A DNA stretch of 64,000 nucleotides, from positions 1 to 64,000 of the forward strand of contig PDRW01000026.1 in the NCBI GenBank assembly GCA_002746935.1, in the 5' to 3' direction. Under the pieces are notes generated by a model, which was not told the origin of the DNA, did no database searches, and worked only from the letters and a program-made list of their open reading frames with translations. Source of the stretch: Rhodobacterales bacterium. Lineage in GTDB: Bacteria > Pseudomonadota > Alphaproteobacteria > Rhodobacterales > Rhodobacteraceae. The position numbers and the translations under genes are program-made. This document shows, piece after piece, positions 17,202 to 25,337 of the stretch; within the stretch, counting starts at the first letter, position 1, and each line of letters begins with the position of its first letter.

Positions 17202-17994
17202 TTTGGTCCTCCCCCGTCAGATATTCAGACGACGCGTGGCTGTCGTTGCTCGGTCGGGTGTTTTGCCCATGAAATGCCCGATTTTTCAGTGGTTTGAAGC
17301 ATGCCGCGCAAAAGCGGGAACCGGTTTGCCACCTGTCGCCGCGACCGTGTCCCGGGTGGTGGTGCAGAAGGCTGCGGGCGGAGCCTTCGGCGTAGCGCAG
17401 CGCGTGGCCGGTGGTGATGCTGGCGGTCACCGTCGATCTTCGGAGAAGGTTCGGGTTGCACAGCTTGAACCGGGAACGGAGACGACGATGACCGATGAGA
17501 GAATGGCCTGATCGGGCTGACTGAACAGCAGGCCGACGGCGACCTCGTGCGCGAGAGGCCGGCTTTTGCAGCCGGGCGGATCATGGCAACCGGGGTTGAG
17601 GGGCGGACCGGTGCCGCGAAGGGCGCGCGCTCGCCGCTGCGGGAGGTCCAGCGCAACGGGTATGGCGCGTAACGACCCAATTCTGATTGTGCCTTTTGGC
17701 GATAAAGCGTCATGCGAAAAACCTGAATCACCCAGGCGCTGCCTGAAATCAGAGATTTTGGGCGCGTCAGGTGATGCTTTCGGTGTCAGGTATTTCGTCA
17801 AACGCTATAGCCAAAGCGGTCTGCTTTTTTCGTGGGAAAAATACTCACTGTCCCGGCCGCGCCACGACCGCCACCCTCTCCGCCATCTGCTTTTGCAGGC
17901 CATGTTCCATTGCGGAACGGGCCACCCTTCTCCGGAAGGGCGGCCAGTCATGGGCCGGATGGCCCCGTTGCACTTCAGAGGAAGCCGGAGCGCA
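17202..17994. other. Gene-poor region 3' of tRNA-Gly
   Basis: Nearly 800 bp with no convincing coding sequence on either strand. Open frames exist but lack ribosome binding sites, plausible codon use and recognisable motifs. The stretch around 17680-17830 is lower in GC than its surroundings. A half copy of the dispersed palindromic repeat lies at 17299-17330. Its position beside a tRNA is typical for remnants of integrated elements, but I saw no integrase fragment and no second copy of the tRNA 3' end. Confidence 0.45.
17299..17330. repeat. Partial copy of dispersed palindromic repeat
   Basis: It begins GCATGCCGCGCAAAAG and continues through GGAACCGGTTTG. This is the inverted-orientation match to the left two-thirds of the units at 31822-32094. 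The distal arm is missing. Confidence 0.5.
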
Positions 17995-18681
17995 TCACGG
18001 CTTGAGCGGCACGAAATTGACCTTCTTGCGGGTTGTGATCCGGATGTCGACACGGCGGTTCAGGGCACGGCCTTCGGGGTTGTCCTGCCCGTTGATCTCG
18101 TTCGCCGCGACCGGCCGGGTCTCACCGAAGCCCGCCGTCGTCATCAGACTGCCGTCCATACCCCTGGCGAGAAACCACTCATACACCGCCCTCGCCCGGT
18201 TTTCGGAAAGGGTCTGGTTATACGCATCCGATCCCTTGCTGTCGGTATGGCCCTCAATGGCGATTTCGGTGCCTTCGTATTCGTGATACAGATCCAGCAC
18301 CTGTGCCAGGGCGGTCTGTGCCTCTTCGGAGAGCGTGAACTCATCGAAGGCAAACAGATAGTCGCCCGAAAGGCCGATGGTAAAGCCGAAACCGCTCGGA
18401 TCGCTCAGAAGGCTCGCGGCCCCGTCGATCGCCGAAGGGTCGCCGCTCAGGGCGCTGGCCTTCCTGGCCAGGGACACAGCGCCAGGAACCAGAGCGACAC
18501 CGCCCCGCTTCAGGGCAATGCCGCTGCCCTCCGGCCCGTAACCCGCCAGCACGGCCGCCATATCGACATCTGCGAAAGGATCGGGGTTTTCAGCCAGAAT
18601 GGCCTCGATATCCACCCCGTCCGCCAACAGCGGGTGCGCGCCCATGCACAGCACGACCGCCAGCCTCTTGAGAGAGCGCAT
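17995..18681 (-). CDS. OmpA-domain cell envelope protein
   Basis: A 228-residue secreted protein. Residues 1-20 form a Sec signal peptide ending LLADG. A novel N-terminal region (about 22-105) precedes an OmpA/MotB-type peptidoglycan-binding domain (about 110-215) with IAIEGHTDSKGSDAYN, LSENRARAV and GRALNRRVDI. It has no beta-barrel, so it is probably a periplasmic protein that anchors a complex to peptidoglycan. It starts 11 bp after the small secreted protein gene upstream, so the two are probably co-transcribed. It is the last gene of the long minus-strand run from 33.9 kb. Confidence 0.88.
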   Translation of the reverse strand: MRSLKRLAVVLCMGAHPLLADGVDIEAILAENPDPFADVDMAAVLAGYGPEGSGIALKRGGVALVPGAVSLARKASALSGDPSAIDGAASLLSDPSGFGFTIGLSGDYLFAFDEFTLSEEAQTALAQVLDLYHEYEGTEIAIEGHTDSKGSDAYNQTLSENRARAVYEWFLARGMDGSLMTTAGFGETRPVAANEINGQDNPEGRALNRRVDIRITTRKKVNFVPLKP

Positions 18682-18692
18682 CTGCCTGACCC

Positions 18693-19163
18693 TTATTGCG
18701 AGGGTTTGGCGATGACAAAGGGCGAGACGCCCGGAAGCGAAAGGTCCACCGGCCAGTCGGTGTCGCCCGGGGCTTCGAACTTGACCCAGCCGACCTGCTT
18801 TTCGCCGCCAGACATGTAGATCGTTGAGCCTTGAGCATCGGGGCCCCTGAACAGATTGCCGTCATCGCTTGATTGTTCGTATGTGATGGGCGAGGCGAGG
18901 TAGTCTCCATTGGCATCCTGGAGAACGGGAAACTTCTTGTCGCTGGTCGTGTAGACGACTTCGGTAACGTCCAGCAAATCCATGCGCTCGCCGTCCGTGC
19001 CGGTATTCTCGATCATGAAGGCAACGGTCAGAACGTCGTTGGCAACCGTGGCTTTCAGCAGATGCACTTCCCAGCCATACGGGCCGAATTGGGTATCCAG
19101 ATAATTGTCCGCAATGGCCGGACCGGCGATGGTGAGGGCGGCAGCGAGCAGCAGGCGTTTCAT
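18693..19163 (-). CDS. Small periplasmic protein, unknown function
   Basis: The 156-residue product starts at the ATG at 19163, supported by GGAGG seven bases upstream. Residues 1-18 are a signal peptide (cut near AIADN). The mature part is predicted mainly beta, with TVAFMIENTGTDGE, resembling immunoglobulin-like domains of the DUF4352 type, but I cannot assign it. No cysteines are seen in the mature part. It lies 11 bp before the OmpA-domain gene, so a joint envelope role is likely. Confidence 0.75.
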   Translation of the reverse strand: MKRLLLAAALTIAGPAIADNYLDTQFGPYGWEVHLLKATVANDVLTVAFMIENTGTDGERMDLLDVTEVVYTTSDKKFPVLQDANGDYLASPITYEQSSDDGNLFRGPDAQGSTIYMSGGEKQVGWVKFEAPGDTDWPVDLSLPGVSPFVIAKPSQ

Positions 19164-19378
19164 TCGTATCCTCCATGACAACGGCTGCCAAACATTTTGC
19201 CCGCATGCATGAATTGTCAAGCTGCCCGTTTGTCAGCGGCGGTTCTGCGCCCCTGTTTGCCGCTGGGGCCCGGTCCGGGAAGCGCCACTGCGCCCTTCGG
19301 CCCGGGCTCCCCGGCTCAAAAGGCGGCGCGCGCGCGGCGGCCAGGGCAGGCCGGTTTGCGGGCCGGTTCAGGCGATGC

Positions 19379-19966
19379 TCAGGCGGGGGTGCGGGTGCGG
19401 AGCCTCGGGAAGAAACGCCCGGCGAGGCTGCGCGCGCCCCTGCCCGCGCGCGGCGCGACCAGCGCGTCGAGCTTTGCCTCCACCGCCGCCCCCGGCACCG
19501 CCGGGCGGCCCGCTTCCACCTCGGCAAACAGGAATTCCGCCAGCGGCAGGATCGCGTTGTGGGTGCGCTGGTCGGAAAACACCTGTTCGGCCACTTCCTC
19601 AAGTTCGAACCAGATCGAGTCCGGGTCGCGCTTGCCGTCGATCCCGGCGATCAGCCGGCACAGCTCGTCGATCCGCGCCACGTCGCCCGAGCAGCAGGAA
19701 TTGGTGCCGCAGGCATGTTGTTCGGCGATCTGGCCGCCGAACAGTTCGATACAGCGGTTTTCCAGCACCGCGATCAGCGAGTTCAGGCTGTTGCCCTTGA
19801 GGATCTTGTCGCTCTCCATCACCGGCGGGCGCGGCAGCATGGTGATCGACAGGATTTCGAACCCCATGGCGCGTGCGGTCAGCGCGTGGCCTGCCTCGTA
19901 GACCGCCAGCCGGTAGTTGAGATCGGCGCAGCGGCCCCGCGGCAGCGGGCAGACGTCTTCATACAT
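19379..19966 (-). CDS. Degenerate FtsH-type (M41-like) peptidase domain protein
   Basis: A 195-residue protein without an AAA domain or membrane helix. VYEAGHAL (about 22-29) aligns with the FtsH zinc motif HEAGHA, but the first zinc ligand His is Tyr. IELFGGQIAEQ (about 73-83) aligns with FtsH LGGRxAEE, and SGDVARIDEL with the TGASNDI region holding the third ligand. The cluster CGTNSCC adds Cys residues that could bind metal instead. Proteolysis is doubtful; a binding or regulatory role is possible. It overlaps the dynamin-like gene upstream by 8 bp, implying coupled translation. Confidence 0.7.
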   Translation of the reverse strand: MYEDVCPLPRGRCADLNYRLAVYEAGHALTARAMGFEILSITMLPRPPVMESDKILKGNSLNSLIAVLENRCIELFGGQIAEQHACGTNSCCSGDVARIDELCRLIAGIDGKRDPDSIWFELEEVAEQVFSDQRTHNAILPLAEFLFAEVEAGRPAVPGAAVEAKLDALVAPRAGRGARSLAGRFFPRLRTRTPA

Positions 19967-21563
19967 CGGCGCCCTCCGGCTTCGCCCTGGAGGTTTTCTC
20001 CGGCTTCGCCTCCGGTGCCTGATCCGGCTTCGCCTCCGGGGCCTGATCCGGCTTCGCCTCCGGGCCTTGAGCCGGCTTCGCCTCCGGGGCTTCCGGCTCC
20101 ACCCTCGGGGCCTTCGCCGCTTCCACCGGCTCCAGCGGACGCGACTTCACCGAAGGATCGGCGTAGCGGTCGTTGAGCGACTGGATATGGCCCGCGACGG
20201 TATCGCGCACCGCGCGCAGCCGCGACTGCGCCCGTTTCGACCAGCCGACCGGACGCTTGCGCAGGATCGTCCGCCACGCCTTGGTGCCCTTGAGGAAAGC
20301 GGCGCGCAGATCGAGTTCGATCTCGCCATAGGCTTCCGGGAGGCTGCGGGCCACGCGCTTCGCCACCCGCGACCGGGCCGAGAAATGCACCACCCCGGCC
20401 ATCACCAGCGCGGCGATCGCCACCGCACCGGTCTCGATCCTGTTGGCGGCGATCCAGTCGAGACTGAAGAAATCGAGCAACGGCCAGTCGAAGGCCACCG
20501 CAAGCCCGCCGGTCGCGGCCAGCACCAGCACCAGCGCCACCAGGTCGATGATCCCCACCGACCGCCGCCAGCGGTCGCGCGCAGCCTCGAGCTGGGGCAG
20601 CACGTCATGTTCGAGCTCCTTCGACATGGTTTCGAGGAAGGAGACGATGCGGTAATTGCGGTGCAGCTCCACCTCTTCGATCCGGGCGCGGATCCGCGCC
20701 ATGTCGGTGTCGCGCTTCTCGCGGAACCGCTTCTCGCGCGCCGGATCCTTGATGACCACCGCCGCGCCTTCATCGTAGATGGTGAAGAACTGCCCCGCGG
20801 CAAGCCCGGCGGCGGCCAGCGAGCGCTGCCAGGCGCCGGTGATGTCTTCGGGGTTGTCTTCCGCGGCGGCTGTGTCGATCTGGTTGAGAACATAGAGGAA
20901 TTTCGACGCATCGGTGCGCACGGCGGTGCGCGCGACGAGATGGTCGAGGGTGTCCTGCATGGCGCCGGGCTCCGGGTGGCGGGCATCGAAGAACACCAGC
21001 ACCAGGTCGGACAGATCGAGGATGTGATCGGTGATCCTCAGCGTCGAGCGGCGCTGGTCGTCGGCATCGAACCCGGGGCTGTCGATGATGATCTTGTTTT
21101 CGATCGCCGGGGTCCGGGTGGTGCGCAGTTGCAGATAGCTCTCGATATGCTTGCCCTCGCCCTGCGCCACCTTCTCGATCTCGGAAGAAATCCGGAAGAA
21201 GGGGAAACGCGGGTCGGCGTCGAGCGCGGTGCCGGGGAGCGTGAGGTTGCCCGCCTGGTCCGACGAGCGGTGGCAGATCACGGTGAACTTGTCGTCCACC
21301 GCCTGGTTGCCGGTGTCCTGCACCTTTTCGCCCACGAAGGAGTTGATGAAGGTGGATTTGCCGGAGGAGAACGTGCCCAGCACGGCGATCAGCGGCCACC
21401 AGGAGATCCTTGTGGCAAGCGAGGTCTGGGCGTCGATCAGCCCCATGCCGCGCAGGATCCGGTCGGCCTTGTAATAGGTCGGCAGAACGTCGAGCAGCAC
21501 CGGGTTTTCGGCCTTGAGATGGCTTTCGAGCCGTTTGAGACGGGTAGTGAGTGACTGGTTCAT
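19959..21563 (-). CDS. Dynamin-like GTPase with membrane segment
   Basis: A 534-residue protein of the dynamin/EHD superfamily. The G domain (about 55-290) has the P-loop GTFSSGKSTFIN (G1), a G3-type region IIIDSPGFDADDQ (D-x-P-G), and LNQID (G4, N/TKxD-like). A helical stalk follows. Two hydrophobic helices at about 338-360 and 378-398 can anchor it in the inner membrane. The C-terminal 60 residues repeat EAKPDQAP. Bacterial dynamins remodel or fuse membranes. It overlaps the TPR gene upstream by 4 bp and the M41-like gene downstream by 8 bp, so the three are one translational unit. Confidence 0.85.
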   Translation of the reverse strand: MNQSLTTRLKRLESHLKAENPVLLDVLPTYYKADRILRGMGLIDAQTSLATRISWWPLIAVLGTFSSGKSTFINSFVGEKVQDTGNQAVDDKFTVICHRSSDQAGNLTLPGTALDADPRFPFFRISSEIEKVAQGEGKHIESYLQLRTTRTPAIENKIIIDSPGFDADDQRRSTLRITDHILDLSDLVLVFFDARHPEPGAMQDTLDHLVARTAVRTDASKFLYVLNQIDTAAAEDNPEDITGAWQRSLAAAGLAAGQFFTIYDEGAAVVIKDPAREKRFREKRDTDMARIRARIEEVELHRNYRIVSFLETMSKELEHDVLPQLEAARDRWRRSVGIIDLVALVLVLAATGGLAVAFDWPLLDFFSLDWIAANRIETGAVAIAALVMAGVVHFSARSRVAKRVARSLPEAYGEIELDLRAAFLKGTKAWRTILRKRPVGWSKRAQSRLRAVRDTVAGHIQSLNDRYADPSVKSRPLEPVEAAKAPRVEPEAPEAKPAQGPEAKPDQAPEAKPDQAPEAKPEKTSRAKPEGADV

Positions 21564-22774
21564 GGCCGTGTTCCCTGGTGGTCCTGAAGGCGCGCGGCGA
21601 GTGCGGCGGCCTTGTCAGGGGCAATGGATTGCAGGATCGGTTGCCAGGACATCACCCGCGCGCCCTCGCCGCGCTCGATGAGCAGAAGCCCGGCCTCATA
21701 CCAGGCGCTGGCGGCGGCGGCATAGTCCTGGGTGGCGAAAGCGAGATTGCCAAGCTCGCCGAGCACCTCGGCATTGGCCGGATGGGCCTTGGCAAGGGCG
21801 TCCATCTTCGCGCGGGCACCGGCGAGGTCGCCCGACCAATAGGCGGCGCGCATCTCCGCCAGCGCATCAGTGAGGCCGCCGGGGGTAGCGGCAGAGGGCG
21901 CCGGGACGGGTGCGGGCAGCGGCATGGTGAGCAGTGCGGGCTGCGGGGCAGCCAAGGGCGCGGGCTGCGGGGCGGCCAAGGGCGCAGGCTGCGGTGCAGC
22001 CAAGGGCGCGGGCTGCGGGGCAGCCAAGGGCGCAGGCTGCGGGGCGGCCAAGGGCGCGGGTTGCGGTGCGGGCGCAGGTGCGGCCGGGGCCGCCGCGGCA
22101 TCCGGGGTCTGTGCCCCGGCGAGCGGCGGGGGGACGGCCACCGGCTGAGCCTCGGCAACAAACGGCGGCACGACGACCGGCCCGGCTTCGGCAAGAAACG
22201 GCGGCACGGCGACCGGTTCGGCTTCGGCCAGAGGGGCGGGCGCGGGCATTTGCGCGGGCGCCGGGGCGCCGGGGCTGGCATGCTGGCCCGGCAAGACCGG
22301 CACGGCCCGTGGCAGGGGGTGCGGCACCGGGTGTTGCAGCGCGGCCGGGGCCGGTTGTGAAACAGGGTCCGCCGCGCCCGGCGCAGCCTCGCCCCCGTTT
22401 GAAGCCCCGTTTGAAGCCCCGTTCGAAACACTGTCCGGTGCCCCGTCCGACGCACTCTCCGCGAAGAGCGACGGGTCGGGGTAGACCGGGCCTTCGCCGG
22501 GCGCTTCCACGGCTGCCGCGGGGGCGCCCTCGGCAGATGCCGGGGCCGCCGCTTCCGGCGCGGGTGCGGCCAGCGGCTGCGGGGTGGTCTGAGGCGCGGG
22601 TGCGGTGGCGGCTGCGGGTGCGGCCCCGGGCGCGGCGGTTGTGGCCTCTGCGACCGGCGCCGCCGCACCGTACCCCGGGAGCAACCGGGCCAGCCTGTCG
22701 CGGTTGAACACCGCCACAACGCCCGCCACCAGCAGGAAATAGATCAGTACCAGACGCAGGATCGGCAGGACCAT
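21560..22774 (-). CDS. Membrane-anchored Pro/Ala-rich protein with TPR-like C-terminus
   Basis: A 404-residue protein. One N-terminal transmembrane helix (about 5-22) is followed by some 270 residues of Pro/Ala-rich linker, and a C-terminal helical region (about 305-404) reads as tetratricopeptide-like, with NAEVLGELGNLAFATQDY. The linker contains about five tandem copies of an 8-residue block PQPAPLAA, encoded by a 24-bp DNA repeat at about 21948-22070. A tether holding a protein-binding domain away from the membrane is the simplest reading. It is 35 bp after parA and overlaps the dynamin gene by 4 bp. Confidence 0.75.
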   Translation of the reverse strand: MVLPILRLVLIYFLLVAGVVAVFNRDRLARLLPGYGAAAPVAEATTAAPGAAPAAATAPAPQTTPQPLAAPAPEAAAPASAEGAPAAAVEAPGEGPVYPDPSLFAESASDGAPDSVSNGASNGASNGGEAAPGAADPVSQPAPAALQHPVPHPLPRAVPVLPGQHASPGAPAPAQMPAPAPLAEAEPVAVPPFLAEAGPVVVPPFVAEAQPVAVPPPLAGAQTPDAAAAPAAPAPAPQPAPLAAPQPAPLAAPQPAPLAAPQPAPLAAPQPAPLAAPQPALLTMPLPAPVPAPSAATPGGLTDALAEMRAAYWSGDLAGARAKMDALAKAHPANAEVLGELGNLAFATQDYAAAASAWYEAGLLLIERGEGARVMSWQPILQSIAPDKAAALAARLQDHQGTRP

Positions 22775-22809
22775 GAGGCGGTCTCCTCTTGAGGTTGGAT
22801 GCGGTGGTG

Positions 22810-23418
22810 TCAGTCGAAAACCGCAAGTGCCAGCGCTTCGAGTTCAGCCGCGGCCTTGCCACCCGGCTCCAGTTCGAAGGCCGCCAGCCCTTCGGAAAAC
22901 GACCGCCGGAAAGCCATGCGCTGCACCAGCTTGCACCCGAGCGCGGTGACGCCCGGCAGCATTTCGAGCGCGGCCAGCGTCTCTTCGTTTTCGCGGCTCA
23001 GCGGATGCGGATCGGCGCGGTTGACAAAGGCGCGGATGTCGAGCCCGTGGCCCTTGCCGCGCTCTTCCCCGACGATCTCGAGAAACCGCTGGGTGGCCCA
23101 GATGTCGGCCTGGGAGGGCGACACCGGCAGCAGCACCCGGTCTGCCCGGGCGATCGCGGCGCGCATTGCGGTCATGTCGGAAAGCCCGACGTCGATCAGC
23201 AGATCGCCCTTGCCGGATGCGGGCAGATCGGTCACCACGGTGATCTCCGGCTGGTAGCCGTATTCGCGGCGGATGTCGGCGGTGTCGACGATGGTGCGTT
23301 GCGGATCGAGGTCGGCCACGGTCACCTCACGCCCCGAAACCGCGCGCCAGACCGCGAGATTGAACACCACCGTGCTCTTGCCCGTCCCGCCCTTGAAATT
23401 GGCAACCAGAGTTTCCAT
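22810..23418 (-). CDS. Orphan ParA/MinD-type positioning ATPase
   Basis: A 202-residue deviant Walker A ATPase: FKGGTGKST (about 8-16) with the signature Lys, ADLDPQRT (switch I), and LLIDVGLSDM (Walker B). ParA relatives dimerise with ATP on nucleoid DNA or membrane and position plasmids, chromosomes, chemoreceptors or carboxysomes. No parB gene or parS-like repeat is nearby, so this is a cargo-positioning type and the cargo is likely encoded in the same run. The ATG at 23418 directly precedes the METLVANFKGG start; a frame to 23463 adds 15 unlikely residues. Confidence 0.87.
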   Translation of the reverse strand: METLVANFKGGTGKSTVVFNLAVWRAVSGREVTVADLDPQRTIVDTADIRREYGYQPEITVVTDLPASGKGDLLIDVGLSDMTAMRAAIARADRVLLPVSPSQADIWATQRFLEIVGEERGKGHGLDIRAFVNRADPHPLSRENEETLAALEMLPGVTALGCKLVQRMAFRRSFSEGLAAFELEPGGKAAAELEALALAVFD

Positions 23419-23514
23419 TGCGCCCCCCTTTCGCATTGCTTGCCGTCCGCTGCGGCCCCCCATTGCGGCCCCCGTCGCGGCCCATCATCGCGGCCCGCCC
23501 GTTCAGACCGGATT

Positions 23515-24414
23515 TCAGTTGGCCGGCGGCGGCACCGGGGCACCCGGGGCGCCGGCCCCCGGCGCCCGCCTCGCCACCGGCGGCTCGACCTCGCGCCAAC
23601 CCGCAGGCGGCGCGAAAGCCGCCGGGTCGACCGGTCCGACGACGATGTTGCGCAGGCTGCGGGTCGGCCCCCCGGGAATTTCCTCGCGCAGATCGACGCG
23701 CAGTTCAGGGTCGAAGTACCAGGCACCGGATTCCGGCGGCTGGCCAGGACGGGTGAGCGTGATCGCCCAGTGTTCGGCGCTGCGGCCCTCGATCTCCACC
23801 ATCGCCTGGAAGGTCCGCGTCAGCACGGTGCCGTCGGGGCCCTGCTCGCGCAGCGCCCGCTGGCGGGTGCCGTCCCACAGGATGCGGCTGACATCGGCGC
23901 CGCCGGGCGGGCCGATCTCCCAGAGTTCGGCGGTGATCCCGGAGGCCACTTCGGTGCCGAGGCGGCGGCAGAGGTCGGCGCTCATCATGGTCTCGCCGCA
24001 GGGTGCCCTGTAGGCGCCGCTTCCGGCTTGCGGGTCCGGCTCGGTCCGGACCTTGAACCAGACCTGCCGGGCCGGGTCGAGCATGTACATCATGCCTTCG
24101 CCCTGGCGCAGGATCTGCACCATGGCGCGGCCGCCGTCATTGCGTTCCATCCGCATGTCGGGGCCGGACTGGACCACCCGGCCGGTGGATTCGCTGCCGT
24201 CGGGCATCTGGTAGAGCACATCGGCGGCATAGGCCGGGATTGCGTCCGCGGCCGCGGCGGGACCGGCCGCGCCACCGGCAACCGAAAAAGACAATGCCAG
24301 AAGCGGCAGCACCGGCATCAGCGCGGCAGTCTTGCGCAGGACACTCCGGCGGGTCCGGCCAGTGTGGCGCCGGGCGGCCTGACGAGGGGATGTATTAAGC
24401 CGGAACAGTCGCAT
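23515..24414 (-). CDS. Secreted protein of unknown function
   Basis: The 299-residue product starts at the ATG at 24414, with AGGAGG six bases upstream; open frame continues to 24696 but is unsupported. A long basic N-region with TGRTRRSVLRK precedes a hydrophobic core (about 30-50), consistent with a signal peptide, possibly Tat. The mature part is beta-rich (VLYQMPDGSESTGRVVQSG, FQAMVEIEGRSAEHWAI), and the pattern recalls periplasmic beta-barrel domains such as DUF4412 or LolA-like proteins, without certainty. Two Cys (in APCGETMMSADLC) could form a disulfide. It sits between the sulfur-globule-like gene and parA. Confidence 0.75.
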   Translation of the reverse strand: MRLFRLNTSPRQAARRHTGRTRRSVLRKTAALMPVLPLLALSFSVAGGAAGPAAAADAIPAYAADVLYQMPDGSESTGRVVQSGPDMRMERNDGGRAMVQILRQGEGMMYMLDPARQVWFKVRTEPDPQAGSGAYRAPCGETMMSADLCRRLGTEVASGITAELWEIGPPGGADVSRILWDGTRQRALREQGPDGTVLTRTFQAMVEIEGRSAEHWAITLTRPGQPPESGAWYFDPELRVDLREEIPGGPTRSLRNIVVGPVDPAAFAPPAGWREVEPPVARRAPGAGAPGAPVPPPAN

Positions 24415-24760
24415 CTGAGCCTCCTGAACGTCAGTGTTCCCGGGAAATTCTTCAAGGAACAGCGGTGCTTTCCAGGCCAAGGCTACATTGGCCGAATTGG
24501 CTCCACAAGTGGCCGGGGCGGCCGGGATGGCCCGGATTGCGGGAACCGGCCCGGATTGCGGGAACCGGACGTATGCCCCCGGGATCGCGGCCCCGGAGCC
24601 GCCTGTGGCCGCCTGCGCCGTTTCACCGGCGGTTTCAGGGCCGGAGCCTGGCGGAACGGGACGGGCGCCGGGCGGCACATCCGGGTGGCCAAGCAAGGCC
24701 GCGGCCTGCCCCCGGACAACCGGAGACAGGCCAGATTTTCAGCCGGAAACCCGAAGGGCC
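24415..24760. other. Intergenic region with 19-bp duplication
   Basis: 346 bp between two genes of the run. It contains two adjacent copies of a 19-bp unit (24531-24568) and the ribosome binding site of the downstream gene. No gene is supported. A promoter for parA and the downstream genes could lie here, but none was recognised. Confidence 0.5.
24531..24568. repeat. Two tandem 19-bp repeats
   Basis: CCCGGATTGCGGGAACCGG occurs twice head to tail, at 24531-24549 and 24550-24568, identical in both copies. Confidence 0.95.
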
Positions 24761-25240
24761 TTACTGGGCGGCCGGGGCTTCGGCCGGGGCGGCTTCCGCC
24801 GGGGCCTGACCTTCCGGAGCGGCCGGCATCGGCGGCGGCGGCATCATGCCCGGCTGCGGACCCCAGCCATAGGGGCCATAGCCATAGGGAGCGTTGTAGC
24901 CGTAGCCATAGCCGCGGCCGTAGCCGGAACCACGACCGGCGCCGGACCCGGAGGCCGAGAAGCCGAAGTCGAAGTCGCCGGTGCCGTCCATCAGGCCGTC
25001 AAACGGACCCCAGTCGGAGCCCCAGTTGTTGCCGTTGTTCCAGGGGAACCAGTTGTTGCCCCAGCCGTTGTTCCAGCCGTTGTTCCAGGGCGCACCGCCC
25101 CAGCCGTTGTTCCACGGAGCCCAGCCACCGCCATAGGGGGCATAGCCGTAGCCCGGACCCCAGTACTGGGCATCGGCGGCGGTGGCGAGGCCCGCGGCCA
25201 TGCCGGCGGCGAGGGCGATCGTCGTCAGTTGCTTGCGCAT
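24761..25240 (-). CDS. Secreted Gly/Trp/Asn/Tyr-rich protein, sulfur-globule-like
   Basis: A 159-residue protein. The signal peptide is residues 1-24 (cut after ADAQ). The mature protein is built from aromatic-glycine repeats: PWNNGWGG and NNGWGNNW blocks (about 40-75), then [20 protein letters not shown] (about 100-125), and a Pro/Ala tail. Composition and pattern resemble the structural envelope proteins of bacterial sulfur globules (Sgp) and other glycine/aromatic-rich secreted proteins. Deposition of sulfur is a possibility, not shown; no sox or dsr genes are in the window. Its position in the RND-dynamin run suggests it is an exported structural component. Confidence 0.72.
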   Translation of the reverse strand: MRKQLTTIALAAGMAAGLATAADAQYWGPGYGYAPYGGGWAPWNNGWGGAPWNNGWNNGWGNNWFPWNNGNNWGSDWGPFDGLMDGTGDFDFGFSASGSGAGRGSGYGRGYGYGYNAPYGYGPYGWGPQPGMMPPPPMPAAPEGQAPAEAAPAEAPAAQ

Positions 25241-25337
25241 GTTGGTTTACTCCCAAATTGTCCTGTCCCTAGAAATCTCTGGTTCCAAGCACCGGGACCT
25301 GCGCTCTTCCCCTTTGCCTCGCCCTGAGGAGAGACGT

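Noticed and set aside
17566-18819. Plus-strand open frame of 417 codons
   Set aside because: Its second half is antisense to the OmpA-domain gene, and the first half shows no motif or ribosome binding site.
24761-25240. Assignment of the Gly/Trp/Asn-rich protein as a definite sulfur globule protein
   Set aside because: Composition alone cannot prove it, and no sox or dsr genes are in the window. It is kept as a resemblance only.
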